From Frondihabitans sp. Leaf304 (GTDB taxonomy: Bacteria; Actinomycetota; Actinomycetes; Actinomycetales; Microbacteriaceae), in contig NZ_LMNV01000002.1 of the NCBI RefSeq assembly GCF_001423105.1, positions 154,562 through 218,561 on the forward strand: DNA of 64,000 nt. Reading direction: 5' to 3'. The notes below the pieces were generated by a model. The model was given only the letters and a program-made list of their open reading frames with translations. It had not been told where the DNA came from and searched no databases. This document shows, one piece after another, positions 1 to 7,822 of the stretch (position 1 is the first letter of the stretch; every line of letters starts with the position of its first letter). The position numbers and the translations under genes are program-made.

Positions 1-135
1 CTCGGCCTCACCCGGCAGTGGTTGCATGCGGTCCAGCTCGGCTTCGCCCATCCGGCGACGGGCGAGTGGGTGTCGTTCACCTCGGAGTATCCGGCCGACC
101 TTCAACACGCACTTGAGGTGCTTCGCAACGCCTGA
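1..135 (+). CDS. RluD-type 23S rRNA pseudouridine synthase, C-terminal fragment
   Basis: Only the last 44 codons are inside the window; the reading frame is open from base 1 and stops with TGA at 133-135. The peptide has the RQWLHA-x-x-LGF-x-HP-x-TGE signature that closes the catalytic domain of RluA/RluD-family pseudouridine synthases, where the tail packs against the RNA-binding face. The family converts specific uridines in 23S rRNA (or tRNA) to pseudouridine. It lies 71 nt before the probable dnaE start, in the same direction. In many actinobacteria an lspA-rluD pair precedes dnaE, which fits this position. The catalytic Asp and any S4 domain are outside the window, so the exact paralogue cannot be fixed. 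Confidence 0.8.
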   Translation, partial: LGLTRQWLHAVQLGFAHPATGEWVSFTSEYPADLQHALEVLRNA

Positions 136-169
136 CGCCGACACGCCGATCGATGTCGGCGGCCGCGGT

Positions 170-175
170 TAGGCT
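170..175 (+). promoter_or_regulatory. -10 hexamer upstream of dnaE
   Basis: TAGGCT matches the TANNNT -10 form used throughout this window. Unlike the leaderless genes it lies about 30 nt before the chosen TTG start, leaving room for the AGGAGA ribosome site at about 196-201. Confidence 0.4.
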
Positions 176-206
176 TGTTCAACCGCAGCAACCATCAGGA
201 GAAGAC

Positions 207-3200
207 TTGCCGTCGAGCGCCGATTCCTTCGTGCATCTGCACGTCCACAGCGAATACTCCATGCTCGACGGCGCAGCTCGTGTCGGGCCCCTGATCGAAG
301 AGGCCGTCAAGCAGGGCATGCCTGCGGTGGCCGTCACCGACCACGGCAACATGTTCGGCGCATTCGACTTCTACAAGACCGCCACGGCGGCCGGTATCAA
401 ACCGATCATCGGCACCGAGGCCTACATCACGCCGGGCACGGCGCGCGGCGACAAAACGCGCGTCAAGTGGGGCGACGGCGGGCGAGACGACGTCTCGGGC
501 GCCGGGTCGTACACCCACATGACGCTGCTCTCCGAGTCGACCGAGGGCATGCACAACCTCTTCCGCCTGTCGTCGAGGGCGTCTCTCGAGGGTTACTACT
601 TCAAGCCCCGTATGGATCGCGAGATTCTGTCCGAGCACGCGAAGGGCCTCATCGCGACTACCGGCTGCCCGAGCGGCGAGGTGCAGACTCGCCTTCGCCT
701 CGGTCAGTACGACGAGGCGATCAAGGCGGCCGCCGACTTCCGCGACATCTTCGGCAAAGAGAATTACTTCGCCGAGATCATGGATCACGGTCTGGGTATC
801 GAACGTCGCATCATGGACGACCTGCTCAAGCTCGCCAAGCAGCTCGACATCCCCCTGGTGGCGACGAACGACCTCCACTACACGCACGCCCACGACTCCA
901 CGAGCCACGCGGCCCTGCTCTGCGTGCAGTCCGGCTCGACGCTGACCGACCCGAACCGGTTCAAGTTCGACGCCGACGAGTTCTACCTCAAGACGGCCGC
1001 CCAGATGCGGCACCTGTTCCGCGACCACCCCGAGGCCTGCGACAACACGCTGCTCATTGCCGAGCGCTGCGAGGTCAAGTTCGACACCGAGGCGAACTAC
1101 ATGCCGCGGTTCCCGGTGCCCGAGGGTGAGACCGAAGAGACCTGGTTCAAGAAAGAGGTCGAGAAGGGCCTCGAATACCGGTACCCCGACGGCATCTCGC
1201 AGGCGGTGCGGGAGCGCGCCGACTACGAGGTCGGCGTCATCGCTCAGATGGGCTTCCCCGGGTACTTCCTCGTCGTCGCCGACTTCATCAACTGGTCGAA
1301 AGACAACGGCATCCGAGTCGGGCCGGGCCGCGGCTCGGGGGCCGGTTCGATGGCCGCCTACGCCATGCGCATCACCGACCTCGACCCGATCCGCCACGGC
1401 CTCATCTTCGAGCGGTTCCTCAACCCCGACCGCGTCTCGATGCCCGACTTCGACGTCGACTTCGACGACCGCCGGCGCACCGAGGTCATCAACTACGTCA
1501 CCGACAAATACGGCTCTGAGCGGGTCGCTCAGATCGTGACCTACGGCACGATCAAGGCCAAGCAGGCGCTGAAAGACTCGTCTCGAGTGCTGGGCTTTCC
1601 GTTCGGCATGGGCGAGAAGCTCACCAAGGCAATGCCGCCCGCGATTATGGGCAAAGACATCCCGCTCACCGGTATCTTCGACCGCGACCACGGTCGTTAC
1701 AAAGAGGCGGGTGACATCCGCGCGGTCGTCGAGGGCGACCCGGAGGCCAAGACGGTCTTCGACACCGCCCTCGGCCTTGAGGGCCTGAAGCGTCAGTGGG
1801 GTGTGCACGCCGCCGGCGTGATCATGTCGAGCGACCCGCTCATCGACATCATCCCGATCATGAAGCGCGAGCAAGACGGCCAGATCGTCACGCAGTTCGA
1901 CTACCCGGCGGCCGAATCACTCGGTCTGATCAAGATGGACTTCCTGGGGCTCCGCAACCTCACGATCATCAACGACGCCCTCGACAACATCAAGTCGAAC
2001 CGCGACATCGACCTCGTGCTCGAAGACCTCGAACTCGACGACCAGGGCGCCTACGAACTGCTCTCTTCCGGCGACACGCTCGGTGTCTTCCAGCTCGACG
2101 GCGGCCCCATGCGTGGTCTTCTGCGGCTGATGAAGCCTGACAACTTCGAAGACATCTCGGCCGTCATCGCCCTGTACCGGCCGGGCCCCATGGGCGCCAA
2201 CTCGCACACCAACTACGCGCTCCGCAAGAACGGCCTGCAAGAGATCACGGCCATCCATCCCGAGCTCGAAGAGCCCCTGCGGGAGGTACTCGGCGGCACC
2301 TACGGCCTGATCATCTATCAGGAGCAGGTCATGAGCGTGGCCCAGAAGCTCGCCGGCTTCTCGCTCGGTCAAGCCGACATCCTCCGTCGCGCGATGGGCA
2401 AGAAGAAGAAGTCCGAGCTCGACAAGCAGTTCGCCGGCTTCCAGCAGGGCATGATCGACAACGGCTATTCGGCCGACGCCGTCCAGAAGATCTGGGACAT
2501 CCTGCTCCCGTTCTCCGACTACGCCTTCAACAAGGCGCACTCGGCGGCCTACGGTGTCGTCTCATACTGGACCGCCTATTTGAAGGCGCACTATCCGGCC
2601 GAATACATGGCGGCGCTGCTCACGAGCGTCGGCGACTCGCGCGACAAACTCGGTCTCTATCTCAACGAGTGCCGTCGCATGGGCATCAAGGTGCTCCCGC
2701 CCGACGTCAACGAGTCGATCGGCTTCTTCGCCGCTGTCGGCGAAGACATCCGGTTCGGCATGGGCGCGATCCGCAACGTCGGCTTCAACGTCGTCGACCA
2801 CATCATCGCTGCCCGCGAGAGCAAAGAGCCGTTCACCTCCTTCCATGACTTCCTGCGCAAGGTGCCGATCCCGGTGGCCAACAAGCGCACGGTCGAGTCG
2901 CTGGTCAAGGCCGGGGCATTCGACACGATGGGCGATACCCGCCGGGCTCTGGTCGAGATCCACGAGGGCGCCGTCGAGGCGGCGGTCAGCGAGAAGCGGG
3001 CCGAGGCCAATGGCCAGGTCGGTTTCGACTTCGACTCGCTGTGGGACGAACCGGCTCAGGTGCAGCAGGTGCCGCCCCGCCCCGAGTGGCCGAAGCGCGA
3101 CAAACTTGCCTTCGAGCGCGACATGCTCGGTCTCTACGTCTCCGACCATCCTCTGGCCGGTCTCGAACTCCAATTGGCCAAGCACGCGTCCACGACGATC

Positions 3201-3722
3201 ACGACCATCTCGGCCGCTGACGACTCCATCGACGGCGAACAGGTCACGGTCGCCGGTCTCGTCACGAGCGTCCAGCACCGGGTCGCCCGCAACTCCGGCA
3301 ACCCCTACGGAATCATCACCATCGAAGACTTCGGCGGTGAGATCAGCGTCATGTTCCTGGGCAAGACCTACCAGGAGTTCGGTCCGACTCTCGTCGGCGA
3401 CTCGGTCATCGTGCTCAAGGGCCGGGTCAGCGTCCGCGACGACGGCAAGAACCTCCACGCCGTCAGCATGTTCCTGCCCGATCTCGGCGTTGCGGCCAGC
3501 AACGGGCCGCTCGTGCTGAGCATGCCCGAGTTCCGTGCCACGACCGACGTCGTCACCGAGCTGGGCGCCGTTCTCGGTCGTCACTCGGGTGCCACCGAAG
3601 TGCGACTGCGCCTCCTCAAGGGCGACAACGCCCGCACGTTCGAGATCCCGCTGCCGGTCGACATCACGGCCGACCTCTACGGCGAGCTCAAGAGCCTGCT
3701 CGGGCCGAGCTGCCTGCTCTGA
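207..3722 (+). CDS. dnaE: DNA polymerase III subunit alpha
   Basis: Replicative polymerase that extends DNA from primers as the catalytic subunit of the holoenzyme. With a TTG start at 207 the protein is 1171 aa, the usual length for actinobacterial DnaE1. It begins with a PHP domain (HLHVHSEYSMLDG at about residues 10-22). The polymerase acidic triad lies in PDFDVDFDD (Asp 414, 416, 418), followed by the fingers region with SDYAFNKAHSAAYG, a helix-hairpin-helix tail and an OB fold in the last 200 residues. The TTG is preferred because AGGAGA sits 7 nt upstream and homologues begin just before the PHP motif; an in-frame ATG at 153 would add 18 poorly conserved residues. Essential housekeeping gene; composition matches its neighbours. 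Confidence 0.97.
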   Translation: MPSSADSFVHLHVHSEYSMLDGAARVGPLIEEAVKQGMPAVAVTDHGNMFGAFDFYKTATAAGIKPIIGTEAYITPGTARGDKTRVKWGDGGRDDVSGAGSYTHMTLLSESTEGMHNLFRLSSRASLEGYYFKPRMDREILSEHAKGLIATTGCPSGEVQTRLRLGQYDEAIKAAADFRDIFGKENYFAEIMDHGLGIERRIMDDLLKLAKQLDIPLVATNDLHYTHAHDSTSHAALLCVQSGSTLTDPNRFKFDADEFYLKTAAQMRHLFRDHPEACDNTLLIAERCEVKFDTEANYMPRFPVPEGETEETWFKKEVEKGLEYRYPDGISQAVRERADYEVGVIAQMGFPGYFLVVADFINWSKDNGIRVGPGRGSGAGSMAAYAMRITDLDPIRHGLIFERFLNPDRVSMPDFDVDFDDRRRTEVINYVTDKYGSERVAQIVTYGTIKAKQALKDSSRVLGFPFGMGEKLTKAMPPAIMGKDIPLTGIFDRDHGRYKEAGDIRAVVEGDPEAKTVFDTALGLEGLKRQWGVHAAGVIMSSDPLIDIIPIMKREQDGQIVTQFDYPAAESLGLIKMDFLGLRNLTIINDALDNIKSNRDIDLVLEDLELDDQGAYELLSSGDTLGVFQLDGGPMRGLLRLMKPDNFEDISAVIALYRPGPMGANSHTNYALRKNGLQEITAIHPELEEPLREVLGGTYGLIIYQEQVMSVAQKLAGFSLGQADILRRAMGKKKKSELDKQFAGFQQGMIDNGYSADAVQKIWDILLPFSDYAFNKAHSAAYGVVSYWTAYLKAHYPAEYMAALLTSVGDSRDKLGLYLNECRRMGIKVLPPDVNESIGFFAAVGEDIRFGMGAIRNVGFNVVDHIIAARESKEPFTSFHDFLRKVPIPVANKRTVESLVKAGAFDTMGDTRRALVEIHEGAVEAAVSEKRAEANGQVGFDFDSLWDEPAQVQQVPPRPEWPKRDKLAFERDMLGLYVSDHPLAGLELQLAKHASTTITTISAADDSIDGEQVTVAGLVTSVQHRVARNSGNPYGIITIEDFGGEISVMFLGKTYQEFGPTLVGDSVIVLKGRVSVRDDGKNLHAVSMFLPDLGVAASNGPLVLSMPEFRATTDVVTELGAVLGRHSGATEVRLRLLKGDNARTFEIPLPVDITADLYGELKSLLGPSCLL

Positions 3723-3746
3723 CCTGCCTGCTCGAGGCCCATCGCG

Positions 3747-3803
3747 GCGTCGAGATCGCAGTCGTGGTCGGGTGACCCCGACCAGGAATGCGATCTCGGC
3801 GTC
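3747..3803 (+). terminator. Long hairpin after dnaE
   Basis: A 15-nt outer stem (3746-3760 with 3789-3803, G-U wobbles allowed) encloses a 7-bp GC stem GGTCGGG/CCCGACC (3766-3772, 3777-3783). It lies 25 nt after the dnaE stop. No T-run follows, so it may be a structure-only terminator or a degenerate intergenic repeat. A related intergenic word, GAGCTTGTCGA, follows at about 3840 and recurs in the nrdR upstream repeats. Confidence 0.45.
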
Positions 3804-3939
3804 GGTGAGAGCAACGAGCCGCAGGGTCCTTCGGGTCGTGAGCTTGTCGAATAGTTGCGCGAGATGGCCTCATCGCCGGGCATCCTGGCCCGATTGCGGA
3901 TATCGAGCCACCTCGCGGGCCTCTCCCGGCCCGCGCCGA

Positions 3940-3945
3940 TAGGCT
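3940..3945 (+). promoter_or_regulatory. -10 hexamer of hisD (leaderless)
   Basis: TAGGCT ends 9 nt before the hisD ATG. A transcription start 6-8 nt downstream would give an mRNA with almost no leader. No Shine-Dalgarno sequence is visible. Confidence 0.55.
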
Positions 3946-3954
3946 TGAGCGGCC

Positions 3955-5265
3955 ATGATGACGACCACCGACCTCCGCGGTCAGACCCTCAGCCCGAGCC
4001 AGTTGCTGGCCCTCGTCCCGCGTGCGGTCGGCGACGTGAACGATGCGACCGAGGCCGCTGCAGCCCTCATCGCCGACGTCCGTCAGCAAGGCGTCTCAGC
4101 CCTGCTCGACCAGGCCGAGCGATTCGATCGGGTCCGGCCCCCGGCGCTCCGCGTGCCCCAGGCCGACATCGACAAGGCTGTCGCCTCACTCGACCCGCTC
4201 GTCCGCGAAGCTCTGGTCGAGTCGATCGCTCGGGTGACGGCGTCCAGCGCGGCACAGGTGCCGGCCGAGCAGACGACGCACCCCGCTCCGGGTGCCACGA
4301 TCGTGCAGCGCTGGCAGCCGATGGCCCGGGCGGGCGTGTACGTGCCGGGCGGCAAGGCCGTCTACCCGTCGAGCGTCATCATGAATGTCGTTCCCGCCCA
4401 GGTGGCGGGCGTTCGCTCCATCGCGCTCGCCTCCCCGCCGCAGGCCGAATTCGAAGGATCCGTGCACCCCACGATCCTCGGAGCCGCAGGCCTGCTCGGC
4501 ATCACCGAGGTCTACGCCATGGGCGGTGCCGGTGCGATCGGCGCTTTGGCGTACGGGGTCGACGACGCAGATCTGCTTCCGGTGCAGGTCATCACCGGGC
4601 CCGGCAACAACTTCGTCGCGGCGGCCAAGCGCCTCGTGCGAGGAGCCGTCGGGATCGACTCGGAGGCAGGAGCCACCGAGATCCTCGTCATCGCCGACGC
4701 CTCCGCCGACGCGACCCTCGTGGCCGTCGACCTCATCAGCCAGGCCGAGCACGACGAACAGGCATCCGCCGTGCTCGTCACCGACTCGGCCGACCTCGGA
4801 GAGCGCGTCGTGGCCGAGGTCGCGCGTCTGGCGCCGCTCACCGCGAGTGCCGAGAGAGTCCGTACCGCGTTGACGGGCCCGCAGTCAGCGGTCGTCGTGG
4901 TCGACGATCTCCCCGTCGCGGCGGCGTTCAGCAACGCCTACGGCCCCGAACACCTCGAGATCCAGACCGCCGACGACGATGCGGTGCTGGCGCTGATCGA
5001 TGACGCCGGGGCGATCTTCGTCGGCTCGCAGACCCCGGTAAGCCTCGGCGACTATCTCGCCGGGTCGAACCACGTGCTTCCGACCGGCGGGCAGGCGCGC
5101 TTCTCGTCCGGGCTCGGGGCATACACGTTCCTCCGGCCGCAGCAGATCGTGCGCTACGAGGCGGAGCCCCTGGCTGCCGTGGCCGAACGCCTGGTGGCAC
5201 TGTCGAGGGCAGAGCGGCTGCCGGCGCACGGCGAGGCCGTGTCGGCTCGGCTGCAGCGGCCCTAG
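3955..5265 (+). CDS. hisD: Histidinol dehydrogenase
   Basis: Catalyses the last two oxidations of histidine synthesis, L-histidinol to L-histidine with two NAD+ and a zinc ion. The 436-aa length fits the family. Hallmarks in order: GVYVPGGKAVYPSSV, the nucleotide-binding AMGGAGAIGALAYG, TGPGNNFV, the catalytic QAEHDEQ block (Glu265, His266), YGPEHLEI, and GDYLAGSNHVLPTGG with zinc-binding residues. Two adjacent ATG codons open the gene; I use the first. It is monocistronic here: no other his gene follows, unlike the usual actinobacterial hisD-hisC-hisB order, unless these lie elsewhere. It probably has a leaderless mRNA from the TAGGCT element at 3940. Confidence 0.96.
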   Translation: MMTTTDLRGQTLSPSQLLALVPRAVGDVNDATEAAAALIADVRQQGVSALLDQAERFDRVRPPALRVPQADIDKAVASLDPLVREALVESIARVTASSAAQVPAEQTTHPAPGATIVQRWQPMARAGVYVPGGKAVYPSSVIMNVVPAQVAGVRSIALASPPQAEFEGSVHPTILGAAGLLGITEVYAMGGAGAIGALAYGVDDADLLPVQVITGPGNNFVAAAKRLVRGAVGIDSEAGATEILVIADASADATLVAVDLISQAEHDEQASAVLVTDSADLGERVVAEVARLAPLTASAERVRTALTGPQSAVVVVDDLPVAAAFSNAYGPEHLEIQTADDDAVLALIDDAGAIFVGSQTPVSLGDYLAGSNHVLPTGGQARFSSGLGAYTFLRPQQIVRYEAEPLAAVAERLVALSRAERLPAHGEAVSARLQRP

Positions 5266-5349
5266 TGTCGGGCAGGCGTACCGTCACACGACATTCCCGG
5301 TCGTTCTCGGCCCGTTTCGACCCTGTTGGCCCGATTCGGTAGGCGGAGG

Positions 5350-5545
5350 GTCCGGCTCCGCGACACGCGTCGCACCCATAAGCTCCGGCGCGGTGCGTGT
5401 CGCAGTGCCGGGTGGCCGAGCTTGTCGAGGTCCGGCGCGGTGACACGCGTCGCACCCATAAGCTCCGGCGCGGCGCGTGTCGCAGTGCCGGGTGGCAGAG
5501 CTTGTCGAGGTCCGGCTCCGCGACACGCGTCGCACCCATAAGCTT
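5350..5545 (+). repeat. 80-bp tandem repeat, 2.4 copies, upstream of nrdR
   Basis: Units start at 5350, 5430 and 5510 with a period of exactly 80; the third is cut short by the nrdR start region. The first two units differ at about five of 80 positions. Each full unit contains an inverted repeat (GCGACAC...GCACC against GGTGC-GTGTCGC) flanking CATAAGCT. The TAAGCT in the third unit is the likely nrdR -10, so the same hexamer occurs in every unit. Each full unit ends with GAGCTTGTCGAG. Not part of a gene. Confidence 0.9.
5539..5544 (+). promoter_or_regulatory. -10 hexamer of nrdR (leaderless)
   Basis: TAAGCT ends 8 nt before the ATG at 5553. Identical hexamers with the same flanks lie 80 and 160 nt upstream in the tandem repeat. 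Confidence 0.5.
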
Positions 5546-5552
5546 GAGCATC

Positions 5553-6029
5553 ATGTTCTGCCCCTTCTGCCGTCACCCCGATTCCCGAGTCGTCGACTCC
5601 CGCACGAGCGACGACGGCACGTCGATCCGCCGTCGGAGGCAGTGCCCGAACTGCGGTCGTCGCTTCACCACGACCGAGACCGCGAGCCTCTCCGTGATCA
5701 AGCGCAACGGGGTGCTCGAGCCGTTCAGCCGCGAGAAGATCATCTCGGGTGTGCGTAAGGCGTGCCAGGGGCGACCCGTGACAGACGGCGACCTTGCTCA
5801 GCTGGCTCAGAAGGTCGAAGAGGCGGTCCGCGCGAGTGGTGCCTCGCAGATCGACGCGAACGAGGTCGGCCTGGCCATTCTTCCGCCGTTACGAGAGCTC
5901 GACGAGGTCGCCTACCTGCGTTTTGCCAGCGTGTATCAGGCCTTCGATTCGCTCGACGACTTCGAGGCGTCCATCCGCACCCTTCGCGAAGATCACGCCA
6001 CCGCGACCACGGCATCGGGCGACGAATGA
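5553..6029 (+). CDS. nrdR: Transcriptional repressor NrdR
   Basis: Zinc-ribbon and ATP-cone regulator that represses ribonucleotide reductase genes by sensing ATP/dATP. The 158-aa protein has the N-terminal zinc ribbon (Cys3, Cys6, Cys31, Cys34) with the basic RRRR[13 protein letters not shown] segment that contacts NrdR boxes, then the ATP-cone from about residue 46 ([16 protein letters not shown]). The start at 5553 puts CPFC at residues 3-6, as in all family members; the frame stays open upstream into the tandem repeat, but that extension is not NrdR-like. Its stop overlaps the pyrD start (ATGA), so the two are co-translated. No nrd structural gene is in the window, so any autoregulation cannot be judged. 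Confidence 0.95.
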   Translation: MFCPFCRHPDSRVVDSRTSDDGTSIRRRRQCPNCGRRFTTTETASLSVIKRNGVLEPFSREKIISGVRKACQGRPVTDGDLAQLAQKVEEAVRASGASQIDANEVGLAILPPLRELDEVAYLRFASVYQAFDSLDDFEASIRTLREDHATATTASGDE

Positions 6030-7093
6030 GCGAGCACGACCGCAAGGGCCTCTACGACCTGATCTTCCGTACGGTCTTTGTGCGAATGGATCCTGAGAAC
6101 GCCCACCACTTCGCATTCCGCTTCATCAAGCTCCTTCCCGTGAGCCCCGTGGTGGCGTCTCTCGTGCGGCGTTCGACCGGGCCCCACCGGTCACTGCGCG
6201 TCGAGACGCTTGGGCTCACCTTCTCCTCGCCGTTCGGCGTCGCTGCCGGTTTCGACAAAGACGCCAAGGGCATCTCCGGTCTCGGAGTTCTGGGGTTCGG
6301 TCACGTCGAGGTCGGCACCATCACGGCCAAGCCGCAGCCGGGCAACGACCGTCCGCGCCTGTTCCGGCTCGTCGACGACCGGGCGGTCATCAACCGCATG
6401 GGCTTTAACAACGGCGGCGCCGTCAAGGCCGCCGGCGAGGTCGGTCGCGCCCGACACCTGCGCAATCGCCCGGTGATCGGTGTCAACATCGGCAAGAGCC
6501 GCGTGGTCGAGGTCGATGACGCCGTCGACGACTATCTCGTATCAACGCGCCTCCTCGCACCCCTGGCCGACTACCTGGCCGTCAACGTGTCGTCGCCCAA
6601 CACCCCCGGGCTCCGCGGCCTGCAAGAGCTCGACAAGCTGTCGCCCCTCCTCACCGCGGTCCGCGATGCGGCGGGCACCACGCCCGTGCTGGTCAAGATC
6701 GCTCCCGATCTCGAAGACGATGCCGTGCGCCGCGTCTCCGAGTTGGTCGTCGAACTGGGCCTGGCCGGAATCATCGCCACGAACACGACGCTGTCCCGCG
6801 AGGGGCTGTCGAGCGACCCCTCGGTGATCGCGAAGGCGGGGGCCGGCGGCCTGTCGGGAGCACCGCTCGCGGCCCGCTCCCTCGCCGTGCTGCGAGCTAT
6901 TCGCGCCAGCGTGCCGAGCGACCTCTGCGTGATCAGCGTCGGAGGGGTCGAGACGGCCGCCGATGTCCAAGAGCGAATCGACGCCGGAGCGACCCTGGTG
7001 CAGGGCTACACGGCATTCCTCTATCGCGGGCCGCTCTGGGCGAGGCAGATCAACCGCGGGCTGCGCGAACTGAGGCGGAACCGCAGCAAGTAG
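6026..7093 (+). CDS. pyrD: Dihydroorotate dehydrogenase (quinone), class 2
   Basis: Oxidises dihydroorotate to orotate in pyrimidine synthesis and passes electrons to the membrane quinone pool. The 355-aa length and N-terminal amphipathic extension (residues 1-45) mark the membrane-associated class 2 enzyme. FMN-site sequences include [11 protein letters not shown] and NRMGFNNGG; the catalytic Ser is in [14 protein letters not shown] (Ser190), and the C-terminal phosphate loop is ISVGGVET. The ATG overlaps the nrdR stop by 4 nt, giving an nrdR-pyrD operon that links two nucleotide-supply functions. A strong bidirectional hairpin follows 13 nt after the stop. Confidence 0.95.
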   Translation: MSEHDRKGLYDLIFRTVFVRMDPENAHHFAFRFIKLLPVSPVVASLVRRSTGPHRSLRVETLGLTFSSPFGVAAGFDKDAKGISGLGVLGFGHVEVGTITAKPQPGNDRPRLFRLVDDRAVINRMGFNNGGAVKAAGEVGRARHLRNRPVIGVNIGKSRVVEVDDAVDDYLVSTRLLAPLADYLAVNVSSPNTPGLRGLQELDKLSPLLTAVRDAAGTTPVLVKIAPDLEDDAVRRVSELVVELGLAGIIATNTTLSREGLSSDPSVIAKAGAGGLSGAPLAARSLAVLRAIRASVPSDLCVISVGGVETAADVQERIDAGATLVQGYTAFLYRGPLWARQINRGLRELRRNRSK

Positions 7094-7106
7094 GGGCGGT
7101 GCGCTT

Positions 7107-7168
7107 ACAGGGCCAAAAACGAAGGATCCGGGGGCACGTGCCCCCGGATCCTTCGTTTCTGGCCCTGT
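7107..7168. terminator. Bidirectional terminator, 31-bp arms
   Basis: A palindrome with 31-nt arms and a single A-C mismatch (7116 with 7159), centred at 7137/7138. It ends pyrD (+) and the DUF3043 gene (-), which converge here. T- and A-rich stretches lie within the outer stem on both sides. Confidence 0.85.
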
Positions 7169-7184
7169 GAAAGCCCGCGCGGCC

Positions 7185-7778
7185 CTACGCCGTCGGGAAC
7201 TCGCCCCGCTTGACCTGCGGCTTCGGCAGGCGCATCGGCTTCATCTGCAGCGCGCGCATCGCGGCGTACCAGCGGAGGCCGGCCTCGACCTTGTCGGCAC
7301 CGCCGTGAGCGGCGGCCAGCTTGGAGCGGATGCGCTGGCCGACGAGGAGGCAGTCGATGATCGCGAAGACGAAGAAACCCCAGAGGGCGAATAGCGTGAA
7401 CGCCGATGCGGCGGGGATCAGGCTGAGGAGGATCACGATCACCATGATCGGGATCATGGCCTCGCCGACGCTCCAGCGAGCGTCGATGTAGTCGCGGACG
7501 TACTTGCGCTGTTCGCCCTTGTCGCGGGCGGGCAGGAACTTCTCTTCGCCGTTCGCGAGCCCGATGCGAGCCCGGTTGCGCTGTTCGGCGACGCGTCCGC
7601 GCTGCTCTTTGCGGGCCTCTTTGCCCACAGGGACGAGAGGTCGACGGTTGGCGGCCTCACGCTCTTTGCGGCTGGGAGTCGGTCGACCCTTGCCGACCGG
7701 AGAGTCGGCCGCGGTGGTGAACTCGGATGTCGTCTTCGACGCCGAGTTGTCTGGGGAGATGATGGGTGCCTTGGCCAC
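7185..7778 (-). CDS. DUF3043 family membrane protein
   Basis: Conserved actinobacterial membrane protein of unknown function. The GTG start at 7778 has AAGGA about 7 nt upstream and gives 197 aa; a TTG at 7793 is a weaker alternative. The first ~90 residues are basic and hydrophilic, with GRPTP-x-RKE and RPLVP motifs and a KFLPARDKG-x-QRKYVRDY block typical of DUF3043. Two hydrophobic segments follow (about residues 100-120 and 125-145), then a basic cytoplasmic tail with GLRWYA and KPQVKRG. In actinobacteria DUF3043 genes often lie near erpA, qcr and cta genes, as here. No catalytic motif is visible. Confidence 0.85.
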   Translation of the reverse strand: MAKAPIISPDNSASKTTSEFTTAADSPVGKGRPTPSRKEREAANRRPLVPVGKEARKEQRGRVAEQRNRARIGLANGEEKFLPARDKGEQRKYVRDYIDARWSVGEAMIPIMVIVILLSLIPAASAFTLFALWGFFVFAIIDCLLVGQRIRSKLAAAHGGADKVEAGLRWYAAMRALQMKPMRLPKPQVKRGEFPTA

Positions 7779-7808
7779 GAGTGATCCTTGCAAGTTCGTC
7801 GGAGTACC

Positions 7809-7814
7809 TAAGAT
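7809..7814 (+). promoter_or_regulatory. -10 hexamer of the M20 dipeptidase (leaderless)
   Basis: TAAGAT ends 8 nt before the ATG at 7823; no Shine-Dalgarno sequence is present. It lies in the 44-nt divergent gap with the DUF3043 gene. Confidence 0.5.
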
Positions 7815-7822
7815 TACCTGTC

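Noticed and set aside
195-1874. 559-aa open frame antisense to dnaE
   Set aside because: It mirrors the codon phase of dnaE in high-GC DNA (long antisense frames are expected), has no family features and no start signals.
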